Assembly (NCBI RefSeq): GCF_036588685.1
Contig: NC_086376.1
Location: forward strand, 28,805,930-28,869,929
Length of the DNA: 64,000 nt
Direction: 5' to 3'
Source: Mytilus trossulus
Taxonomy: Eukaryota > Mollusca > Bivalvia > Mytilida > Mytilidae
This document shows, piece after piece, positions 1 to 12,300 of this stretch. Position 1 is the first letter of the stretch, and each line of letters begins with the position of its first letter. The notes below the pieces were generated by a model. The model was not told the DNA's origin. It worked only from the letters and a program-made list of their open reading frames with translations, and did not search any database. Made by a program: the position numbers and the translations under genes.

Positions 1-301
1 GACAAAATTGAATTTTACAAGTGGGATTCTGCTAGATGATGGAAACAATTTTACATTTATAAGTACATCTGCATCTGCTGACAGCCTTTATTACACCTAT
101 ATATCTCCAGTATTACACAGTTCATCAGATGTATCATTCACTCAATATGATCTCGATAATAACTTTAATACGATTTGTGAGTCTGGGATAGCATGTGAAG
201 ATAATACCAAACTTCTGGTTAATTTAACTGTGGAGAGTTACAGTGTAGCCTGCTTGTATTGGAATGAAGAAAAGGAAGCTTGGAAGAATGACGGCTGTCA
301 G
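1..301 (+). CDS. Polycystin-1-like exon a (pre-GPS ectodomain)
   Basis: The exon is open from the window edge and ends in phase 0 at CAG|GTAGTA. It encodes an extracellular segment with several N-x-S/T sites and the first half of the GPS: the Cys-Leu-Tyr-Trp and Asp-Gly-Cys elements just before the splice site. The upstream exon boundary is not visible, so it is partial at the 5' end. Confidence 0.88.
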
Positions 302-3300
302 GTAGTATACTCTTTAAAAAAAATGTTTTAATGGATGTAACTTCTGATGACTTCACCAATGAAATTTATAAGCATAAAGCTTCATCTTTTAATTTTACTT
401 TTTTTTTCATGTGTACTTATTTTCATGACAACTACATTTGGTAATAAGAATTATATAATCTTTGTAAGGCAAACATGACTGTCATACAGGGTTATATGAA
501 ATTGTGACCTCATTTCAGGGATCACACAGTTTTTTTAATTTTAGTAAGTTTTTAATACTGTAAGCATAAGCAAACCGTCAACTATATTTGGTGTATGGAA
601 TGATTGTAAGATGTAAATATCTTTCTGACAGGGGTCATCTGACCATGACCTCATTTTCATGATTCATTGGTCAATGTTAAGTTTTTTGGGGGTTAGGTCT
701 GTTTCTAAGATACTATATAAGCAAAGGGTCAACTATATTTGGTGTTTGGAAATAGTGTAAGGAGTACATAAACATCTGCCAGGGTTATTATAACCTTGAC
801 CTAATTTTCATGGTTCATTAATTGTTTGATGTTAGACTTTTTGTGAGGTCTGTTCTTTATCTACTTTTAAGTTCACTAAATTTTGTGTGTAGAGATTGTA
901 AGGTCCTCATATTGATAAATGAATGGTAAAAGTTAAGTTATCTTGATAATCTCCAATTCCTCAATAAATTCTCTAGGCAATAGATTCCCTTTATAATTTG
1001 TGTATTAATTGATTGCAAGGTTTGCCTGGCAGGGTTTATCAAATAGGGAATTTTTTTTTATTACTGAGAAGTTAAGAAAGAAAATCCTGATCTTAAAGAC
1101 ACAACCTTAAATTAAATCAAGCCCATTAAAGCAGGCAAAACTTCTCAGAATGTGCACTGTGTTTCACAATACTATCGAAAATAAAAGAGTACACCCTAAA
1201 ATCTGTATTGTTAAATGCCTTTGAAAAAGATTTGGAATGATAATGATTGGGAAGGAAATGAAAGAACAAGCAATAAGTCATTTAATTTGTTGCATTATAC
1301 ACTTGTGTTTCTAAGTATTGTATAAAACTTGAGAGTGCTTCATAACACTTACATCTTTTCAGGTCTCGGAACAGACAACACCAGAAGTTATTCACTGTCA
1401 ATGTACACATTTAACATCATTTTCTGGCAGTTTTTTGGTATTACCAAATATGGTAGATCCATTTGCAGATGCAGCACTATTCCTGACTTTCTTTGACAAC
1501 CCTATAGTAGTATGTACTGTGATAGTTGTATGGTTTATATTCTTGGCAGGAGTATTCTGGGCCAGAAAAGCTGACAAAAGGGATGAGGCTCAGGTAAGGA
1601 TATGCATAGTTGTTTGGTTTATATTATGGCAGGAGTATTCTGGGCCAGAAAAGCTGACAAAAGGGACGAGGCTCGGGTAAGGATATTGATAGTTGTATGG
1701 GTCATATTCTTGGCAGGAGTATTCTGGGCCAGAAAAGCTGACAAAAGGGATGAGGCTCAGGTAAGGATATTCATAGTTGTTTGGTTTATATTATGGCAGG
1801 AGTATTCTGGGCCAGAAAAGCTGACAAAAGGGACGAGGCTCAGGTAAGGATATTCATAGTTGTATGGGATATATTCTTGGCAGGAGTATTCTGGGCCAGA
1901 AAAGCTGACAAAAGGGATGAGGCTCAGGTAAGGATATTCATAGTTGTATGGGATATATTCTTGGCAGGAGTATTCTGGGCCAGAAAAGCTGACAAAAGGG
2001 ATGAGGCTCAGGTAAGGATATTATTCACTTTAAACATTATTGGTTTTTTTTCTCTCGATGTACAGAGTTTGTGAAATGAATTTGATCATCTCTAGAAATT
2101 ATATTTTTCAATTGATTATAAGCTGTTATAGCCTTTTCTTATAATTACACAATGCATCTTGTGTTAGCTCTGGGTTATAATAATACACCCCCTACCCCCT
2201 AGTTGATTATAAACAAACTTTGGGGGGGGGGGGGGCGGGTTCATAGGATTCATAATGTCCAGCTTTGTTTTCAGTGCATAACATAATTTTGAACCATTGA
2301 ACTTTGGTTAAACAAACTTTGTATGCAGATTCTTTAGGATGTTAGGGGGAGGAGATTTTTTCTTATTCAGGTTAGCCAGACCTTGACTTTAACCCCTTTG
2401 ATAGACAAATTATATCACCTAGTTAATTGTGGAACTTACTTTTTGGAGATGTAACAAATTTTCTTTCAGACTGGTATTATAATCCTATTAGATGCCAACA
2501 CTCACCATTGTAAATATATATCCTTTTCTTACTTCCTGGTATCATCATCCTATCAGATGCCAACCCTGACCATTGTACATTCTTTTCTTACAGGCTGGTA
2601 TCATCATCCTATCAGATGCCAACCCTAACCATTGTACATTCTTTACTTACAGGCTGGTATCATCATCCTATCAGATGCCAACCCTAACCATTGTACATTC
2701 TTCACTTACAGACTGGTATCATCATCCTATCAGATGCCAACCCTAACCATTGTACATTCTTCACTTACAGGCTGGTATTATCATCCTATCAGATGCCAAC
2801 TCTAACCATTGTACATTCTTTTCTTACAGGCTGGTATCATCATCCTATCAGATGCCAACCCTAACCATTGTACATTCTTTACTTACAGGCTGGTATCATC
2901 ATCCTATCAGATGCCAACCCTAATCATTGTACATTCTTTACTTACAGGCTGGTATCATCATCCTATCAGATGCCAACCCTAATCATTGTACATCCTTCAC
3001 TTACAGGCTGGTATCATCATCCTATCAGATGCCAACCCTAACCATTGTACATCCTTCACTTACAGGCTGGTATCATCATCCTATCAGATGCCAACCCTAA
3101 TCATTGTACATTCTTTACTTACAGGCTGGTATCATCATCCTATCAGATGCCAACCCTAATCATTGTATATTCTTTACTTACAGGCTGGTATCATCATCCT
3201 ATCAGATGCCAACTCTAACCATTGTACATTCTTCACTTACAGGCTGGTATCATCATCCTATCAGATGCCAACCCTCACCATTGTACATTCTTTTCTTACA

Positions 3301-6300
3301 GGCTGGTATCATCATCCTATCAGATGCCAACCCTAACCATTGTACATTCTTTACTTACAGGCTGGTATCATCATCCTACCAGATGCCAACCCTGACCATT
3401 GTACATTCTTTACTTACAGGCTGGTATCATCATCCTATCAGATGCCAACCCTAACCACTGTACATTCTTCACTTACAGGCTGGTATTATCATCCTATCAG
3501 ATGCCAACTCTAACCATTGTACATTTTTTACTTACAGGCTGGTATCATCATCCTATCAGATGCCAACCCTAACCATTGTACATTCTTTACTTACAGACTG
3601 GTATCATCATCCTATCAGATGCCAACCCTAACCATTGTACATTCTTTACTTACAGGCTGGTATCATCATCCTATCAGATGCCAACCCTCACCTTTGTACA
3701 TTCTTTACTTACAGACTGGTATCATCATCCTGTCAGATGCCAACCCTAACCACTGTACATTCTTTACTTACAGACTGGTATCATCATCCTGTCAGATGCC
3801 AACCCTAACCACTGTACATTCTTCACTTACAGGCTGGTATTATCATCCTATCAGATGCCAACTCTAACCATTGTACATTCTTTACTTACAGGCTGGTATC
3901 ATCATCCTATCAGATGCCAACCCTAACCACTGTACATTCTTTACTTACAGGCTGGTATCATCATCCTATCAGATGCCAACTCTAACCATTGTACATTCTT
4001 TACTTACAGGCTGGTATCATCATCCTATCAGATGCCAACTCTAACCATTGTACATTCTTTACTTACAGGCTGGTATCATCATCCTACCAGATGCCAACTC
4101 TAACCATTGTACATTCTTTACTTACAGACTGGTATCATCATCCTATCAGATGCCAACCCTAACCATTGTACATTCTTTACTTACAGGCTGGTATCATCAT
4201 CCTATCAGATGCCAACTCTAACCATTGTACATTCTTTACTTACAGACTGGTATCATCATCCTATCAGATGCCAACTCTAACCATTGTACATTCTTTACTT
4301 ACAGACTGGTATCATCATCCTACCAGATGCCAACTCTAACCATTGTACATTCTTTACTTACAGACTGGTATCATCATCCTACCAGATGCCAACTCTAACC
4401 ATTGTACATTCTTTACTTACAGACTGGTATCATCATCCTACCAGATGCCAACTCTAACCATTGTACATTCTTTACTTACAGACTGGTATCATCATCCTAT
4501 CAGATGCCAACCCTAACCATTGTACATTCTTCACTTACAGACTGGTATCATCATCCTGTCAGATGCCAACCCTAACCATTGTATATTCTTTACTTACAGG
4601 CTGGTATCATCATCCTATCAGATGCCAACCCTAACCACTGTACATTCTTTACTTACAGGCTGGTATCATCATCCTATCAGATGCCAACCCTCACCATTGT
4701 ACATTTTTTACTTACAGACTGGTATCATCATCCTATCAGATGCCAACCCTGACCCTTGTACATTCTTTACTTACAGGCTGGTATCATCATCCTATCAGAT
4801 GCCAACCCTAACCACTGTACATTCTTTACTTACAGGCTGGTATCATCATCCTATCAGATGCCAACCCTCACCATTGTACATTTTTTACTTACAGGCTGGT
4901 ATCATCATCCTATCAGATGCCAACCCTGACCCTTGTACATTCTTTACTTACAGGCTGGTATCATCATCCTATCAGATGCCAACCCTAACCACTGTACATT
5001 CTTTACTTACAGGCTGGTATTATTATCCTATCAGAAGCCAACCCTCACCATTGTACATTCTTTACTTACAGGCTGGTATCATCATCCTATCAGATGCCAA
5101 CCCTAACCACTGTACATTCTTTTCTTACAGGCTGGTATCATCATCCTATCAGATGCCAACCCTAACCATTCATACCAGTATTTAATGTGTGTAGTAACAG
5201 GATGGTGGGCAGGAGCAGAAACAACAGCCAAGGTTTCTTGTTGTGTCCATGGGAACAAAGGTCACAGTACTAAACATTGTTTGTCAAACTCTGTTGTTGG
5301 TAAAGGATGTTTCAAGGCAGGCTGGGAAGATTGGTTTATGTTTACTTCATCTCATCACCTTGGAGATTTAGATTCTATAACCATCTGGCATGACAACTCA
5401 GGAACTTCACCATCATGGTGTGTATTTGTTTTTTAACTGGATTTCCGAAGGAAAAATTGGTTTTGATGTGTGCAATGCAGGCCGCTGCCAAACAGTTTTT
5501 GTTCATTTTCATGATGTAATCTTTCAAATTAAAGTATGCTGTTTCATGTGACTGAATGAAGTTGAAGTTGATTTTCACGATTTTAGCTATTATAGTTTTG
5601 AAAAATATTGTTTATAAATTTCTAGTTCATTTTATTGACGTAATATTTCAAATTAAAGTATGCTGTTTCATGTGACTGAATGAAGTTAAGATTTTCACGA
5701 TTTTAGCTATTATTTTTGTAATGAAAAATATTGTTTATATACTTCTCAAAAGACTTCTTTCTGTAGTTAAAATTAAGTAAAAGTCCTATTTAAATAGTTT
5801 ACCAATGTTGTAAAATGGTACGATCCTTACTATATATATGATTTTTTGTAGATGTATAAAAGGATTTTTTATTTCACTTCAGGTTTTTAACAAGAGTACT
5901 GGTTCAGGACTTGAGAACAAATAAAGTCTACAGCTTTATATTGGGTGAATGGATTGGTGTGGAGCGAGGTTCTGTCAAAGTTACTATCCCATGTGTAAAA
6001 CCAGAAGATTTCAACACATATAAAAACCAAGAATTCCTTCTCAAGTCTAGTCGGGACCTAAGAGATGGTCATCTATGGCTGAGTATCTTGTCCAAGCCAT
6101 GTCAAAGTCATTTTACACGTGTTCAGAGACTTAGTTGCTGTTTATCCCTACTTCTATGTGCTATGTTGACTAGTATAATGTTCCACGGAGTACCTACTGA
6201 TGACCCAGACGATCAGGTTAAAGTGGCATCTATCAGTCTGTCATTGGCTGATATAGTCATTGGCATTGAATGTGGATTGATCATGTTTCCAATTAATTTG

Positions 6301-9300
6301 ATCATTGTAAAGCTGTTTCTGAGGACAGGGCTTAAACCTAAGAAACAAAGGTCTTCTAGGAGGAAATATCAGTTTGATGACTGGTTTGAAAGGGTAGAAA
6401 TCGTAGAGGAAAAACAGCTTATAAACGATGATGAAGATGAAGAGTTGATTGGTGAAGAAAAGCTTCAACAGGCACAACCCAAAATGTAAATATTACTTCT
6501 AGACTGTGATGTTTTCATGAACATAAAATTCATAGTGATTAAAATACAAATGTATGAACTGTAATGATTAGTCCCAGTGTTTAATATTCAACAACTGATG
6601 TTTTAAAAGATTTATATAAGTTTTGCCCTTTTAAAATCTGAATTTTTGCAAAAATATACTAATGCAACAGTTTGTCATCACAACTCCTCTAAAATCACAC
6701 AACAGAATTTCATGAAACTTTGTAGATAATAAGTACATGATAGGTAAATGTGCATATCCATGAACAGATATTATCAGTTTGACTTTTTTTTAGTTGTGGC
6801 CCTGATAACTTAATTTTGGCTTAAACATATTATTGCAACAGTTTGTCACAACAGAATTTCTTGAATCTTTATCTATAATTAGGATATTATAAACATAAGT
6901 ATGATAAATGGTGAACAAAAATATTAACACTTTTTACTGATTGCATCAAAAGGAGGTTGGCATCTATGTCATGAGTATTTTAAGCTTAGACCATTCAGGT
7001 ACTTTCTATACTAACAGGACTGGTCACTTATAACGATGTCTATACAAATTATCAGACTGATCTCGGCTGTAGTTGATGTCATGTGACTTTATAGCAAATC
7101 ATTTCACATTTACAACATGTTCTTCATAACTATATGGTCAAGTTTAACAAAAAAATGATTTTATGAAATTATATACATTTTGTCATTCCAAAATGCTGTT
7201 TCTCAAAAGATTTCTCGAATCATTTTTAGCTCACCTGGCCTAAAAGGCCATGTGAGCTTTTCTCATCACTTGGCGTCCGTCGTCGTCTGTCGTCTTTAAC
7301 AATTTTTCAAACATCTTCTCCTCTGAAACTACTGAATGGATTTGAATGAAACTTAACATGATTGTTCCTTAGTATATCCTGCACAAAATGTGCGCTTCGA
7401 TTTTTGATCCGTCAAAAAACATGGCCGCCGTTACTTAAAATAGAACATAGGGGTCAAATGCAGTTTTTGGCTTATATCTCAAAAACGAAAGCATTTAGAG
7501 CAAATCTGACATGGAGTAAAATGTTCATTAGGTCATGATCTATCAGCCCTGAAATTTTCAGATGAATCAAACAACCCATTGATGGGTTGCTGCCACTTAA
7601 TTGGTAATTTTAAGGAAATTTTGCAGTTTTTGGTCATTATCTTGAATATTATTATAGATAAAGATAAACTGTAAACAGCAAAAATGATCAGCAAAGTAGG
7701 ATCTACAAATAAGTTAATATGACCAAAATTGTCAATTGACCCATTCAGGGGTTATTGTCCTTTAATGACAATTTTTCACAATTTGTTCATCATATTTGCT
7801 AACTTTAAAAAATCTTCTCCTCTGAAACTACTGAATGGATTTGGTTAAAACTTATCATGATTGTTCCTTAGATTATCCTGCACAAAGTGTGTGCTTTGAT
7901 TTTTGATCCGTCAAAAAACATGGCCGCCGTTACTTAAAATAGAACATAGGGGTCAAATGCAGTTTTTGGCTTATATCTCAAAAAGGAAAGCATTTAGAGC
8001 AAATCTGACATGGAGTAAAATGTTCATTAGGTCAATATCTATCAGCCCTGAAATTTTCAGATGAATCAAACAACCAATTGTTGGGTTGCTGCCACTTAAT
8101 TGGAAATTTTAAGGAAATTTTGCAGTTTTTGGTCATTATCTTGAATACTATTATAGATAAAGATAAACTGTAAACAGCAAAAATGATCAGCAAAGTAAGA
8201 TCTAAAAATAAGTTAATATGACCAAAATTGTCAATTGACCCCTTAAGGGGTAATTGTCCTTTAATGACAATTTTTAATTGTGCTTCATATTTGCTAACTT
8301 TAAAAAATCTTCTCCTCTAAAACTTCTCAACTAAATTCAACCAAACTTCAACTGAATGATCAGTAGGGTGTATAAAATAAAGTTTGTGCTTCATTTTTTA
8401 TTTCGTCAAAAAACATGGCCGTCATGGCTAAAAATAGATCACAGGGTAAAATGCAGTTTTTGGCTTATATCTCAAAAGCTCCAGCATTTAGAGCAAATAA
8501 GACAAGATGTTAAAGTATTTATTAGGTCAAGGTCTACCTGTCCTGAAATTTTCAGCCGAATTGGGTAACTGGTTTTTCAGGTATAATGCCCCTGAATTGA
8601 TGATTTTAAAGAAATTTTGCAGTTTTTGGTTATTATCTTGAATACTATTATAGATACAGATAAACTGTTAATAGCAAAAATGTTAAGCAAAGTAAGATCT
8701 ACAAATAAGTCAATTTGACCAAAATTGTCAATTGACCCCTTAAGGAGTTATTGCCCTTTAAAGTTTTTTTTCACAATTTGTTCATCATGTTGACTTACTT
8801 TAAAAAATCTTCTCCTTTGAAACTGCTGTATCAATTTCAGCCAAACTTAGGCTAAATGAGTTTCAGAGTATCTAGTATAAATTTTATATTTCATTTCCTT
8901 GTATGTCAAGAAACATAGCTCCTATGGCTAAAATAGAACATAGGAGAAAATGTTTTTTTTTTGCTTTTAAAGAAAATAGGACGATTCAAAGAACATTTAA
9001 ATAAATTGAAAAGCCAAAATAATCATTGATGAGAGATTTAACCAAAAAAATTAAGGTGAGCGTTTCAGGCTCTTGAGAGCCTCTTGTTTGAATATTGATC
9101 TCTGAACTCTGAGGCATTTGTTTGTTGAATTTTCAGTAGCCGCCATCTTGTTTGATATGTAAACCATTTTACACAACTGGGATGTTATTCAAAATGATAC
9201 GTCTAAGTTTAAAATCAATAGAGACGAGTCTCCATTCATAGTATAGAAATTCCCTGGACCATTGCCATGAATATTTTCATGATATTTATACAGGTTCCTG

Positions 9301-12300
9301 AGTGGTACATGTAAAAGAAGCTTCCGACATTTTCATAGATTTTACCCTTATATTTTGTAGGTTGCCATGGTGGTGTTTATATATAGCCTGGACTATTGTC
9401 ATAACTGTATCTCTGATAAACTCATACTTTGTTATGTTGTACGGTCTTAAGTATGGGTACCAGAAAAGTGTGGAATGGCTTGTGTCATTTTTCACAGCTT
9501 TCTTCCAGAGTGCCTGTTTCCAACAGCCCATTAAAGTTTTTGCTATAGCAATGATTCTGACTTATATATTCAAGAAACCAGTTGAAATTGAAGGACTTAA
9601 AGTCGACATTGCACTCAGAGATGCAGGTAAATACATTGTCTAAGAAGGACTAGGAATTTGATTTGCAATTTTATTGGAACTTGTTGTCTACTCAAACTGA
9701 GAAATTAAATGCACAACAACAGAAAAAACTCCTTTGTTGTTTAACTTCCAAATGATGAGACTGAGCTGAGACCATTGATATAAAAATAAGGAGATGTGGT
9801 ATGATTTCTTACCAGACGACTATCTACCAAAGTTTAAATAAAGTGTTAGCAATTATAGTCAATCATATGGCCTTCAACAATGAAAAAAAACTAAACCATA
9901 CAGTAATGCTTATAAAAGGCCCTGATATGAAACAATTCAATGGAGAAAACTTACAGCCAGTTAGCTTTCATAGTAGGTAGGATAGTTCAAGACTTCTATG
10001 ACGGAAAGAAAAACAAGTTGATTTTCAAATATGTTACTACATTAAGTTTATGCTTCAAGATTTGGTAAAGAAAACATTCTGCCCATGTATATAAACCAAT
10101 AAAATAAGTACAACATATCCACCAAAATGTTTACCTTTGAATGGTGGAGCTCATAGAAGATAAAACACAATGTCACTCAACAGCAAGTTCCTGCAAAAAA
10201 AACACCATAAAACACCATAAAACACAATTTTCGCATAGGAAGGGGAATTCTTCTGATGTATCATAGTCTCACTGTTCTGAAAGTTAGAATATTTACTTTG
10301 TTAGGAGTATTTTTTATTTTTTTAGTGCTTTATGAACAAGATAAAGATGACGAAACATTACCCCAGTACATTGTTCCTGATCCAGCTTCCAAAAAACTGC
10401 TCCAAAAGATAATGTCAAAGTTAGCCATGGAAGGATTAATTGAGGAACGCCTTAGGGAGATAATTCTGTACTTCTTGTTTGTTACAATAGTATTATTTGT
10501 TATCCATGCCCATAGAAATGTCAGGACATCATTCTACTGTGGTAATGCTTTAGAGGATATATTTATTAGGAAAAGTTGGAAGAAAGATCGATTGAGTTTC
10601 CCTGATGTAAGTAAATTATATGTTATTGTTATTGTACAGATCTAGAAGGTATTTAAAATATTCCTTGCTTTTTGTGGTTTGCTTTTCCAGGAGAAAATAT
10701 TACAATAAAATTTTAAATCCATTTATTGTATGATTTCAAGGTATCATGTCCTATATCATTTATTGAATATATAGGATTTCGCTATTTTTTTTTCTATAAA
10801 TTAACTTTATCCTATACCTAATGGGAAAAAAAATAATAATATGGGGTCACTGTTCATTTAAGCTCAAGATCTGCCTCTGAAAGAAGCATACATTTTTGTT
10901 AATGTCCTTTTTTATACGCCCATCTTTAAGACGGGACGTATTATGGTATACCGTTGTCCGTCTGTCGTCCACACTTCGGACAATAACTCAAAAACACTTT
11001 CACCAATTTCCGTGAAACTTGAGTGAATTATTTATATCTATTGACGTAAGCTCCCTTTCTTTTTTTTTAATTTCAGATTTTAAGTTTTGGATTTATGGGG
11101 CTTTATTCATAAAAAAGGGGGGATTTTCAACACTTCGGACAATAACTCAAAAAGTCTTTCAACAATGTCCATGAAACTATGGTGAATTGTTTATATCTAT
11201 TGATGTAAGCTCCCTTTCAATTTTATAAATTTCAGATTTTAAGTTTTAAGATTTATGGGGCTTTATTCATAAAAAAAAAGGGGATTTTTAACACTTCGGA
11301 CAATAACTCAAAAAGGCTTTCACCAATGTCCATGAAACTTTGGTGAATTGTTTATATCTATTGATGTAAGCTCCCTTTCAATTTTTATAAATTTCAGATT
11401 TTACATTTCCATGTTATGAATTTTTATGCTTAAAAAAGGGGGGATTTTCCAATTTTGGGACAATACATTTAAAGCATAAAAGACAAGTTAAAAGAGCAAT
11501 GGACGTATCATGCGCTAAAGCGCAGCCCTTTATTTTCACATATCGCACTGTATCTCAAAAACGATTCTTGGTTACGGCTTAAAACTTTAAACACTTCTTA
11601 GTTATATTAATCTTAATATCTGTATACTTTTTGGTGATGATTAAAAATTTCATTTTTGAGTTATTGAGTATTTTGTAAAAAAGGGGCGAGTTTTTTTTTA
11701 CATGTCGCGCCATATCTCAAAATCGATTTATGATTATTGCTAAAAACTTTACACATGTCTTTGTTATATTAATCTTAAGATCTGTATACTTTTTGATGAT
11801 GATTCAAAATTTCATTTTTGAGTGATTGAGTATTTTGTAAAACAGGGGGAGGGTTTTTTACATTTTGTGCCGTATCTCTATAACAATTTATGATTATTGC
11901 TTAAAACTTTACACACTTCTTTATTATATTGATCTAAAGATCTGTATACTTTTTGGTGATGATTCAAAATTCTTTTTTTGAGTTATTGAGTATTTTGTTA
12001 AACAGGGGAGGTTTTTTTTACATGTTGCGCCATATCTCATAATGGTTTTGATTCAAAATTTTATTTAAGGGGGTTCGCGGGTCTAAATCATTTATATAGG
12101 ATTTCTCTATACTTTTCTATAAATGAACTTTATCTTTAAGTTAATAGAAAAATAAAATAAAAAAGTAGGGTCACCGTTCATTTGCGCTCACAATCTGGCT
12201 TCGAAAGAAGCATACATTTTTGTAAAAGTGGTTTTTTTCTGTTGAAGTAATAGGAGAAATAAAGTTAATATCGAAATAAAAAAAAGAAATTTATTACAGA

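Noticed and set aside
1602-2074. Apparent proteins with repeated FWARKADKRDEAQ
   Set aside because: Translation across donor-array copies and intron; frame changes at each unit.
1518-5168. CRISPR-like appearance of regularly spaced repeats
   Set aside because: No alternating unique spacers; units are contiguous tandem copies of exon-intron junctions in a eukaryotic gene.
3104-5185. Open frames of 116-221 residues reading GIIILSDANPNHC repeats
   Set aside because: They are read-through of the 59-bp acceptor array; only the last copy belongs to an exon. The 59-residue period is simply three units.
6241-6477. Minus-strand 78-residue frame
   Set aside because: Shadow of polycystin exon d.
9286-9531. 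Minus-strand 81-residue frame
   Set aside because: Shadow of polycystin exon e.
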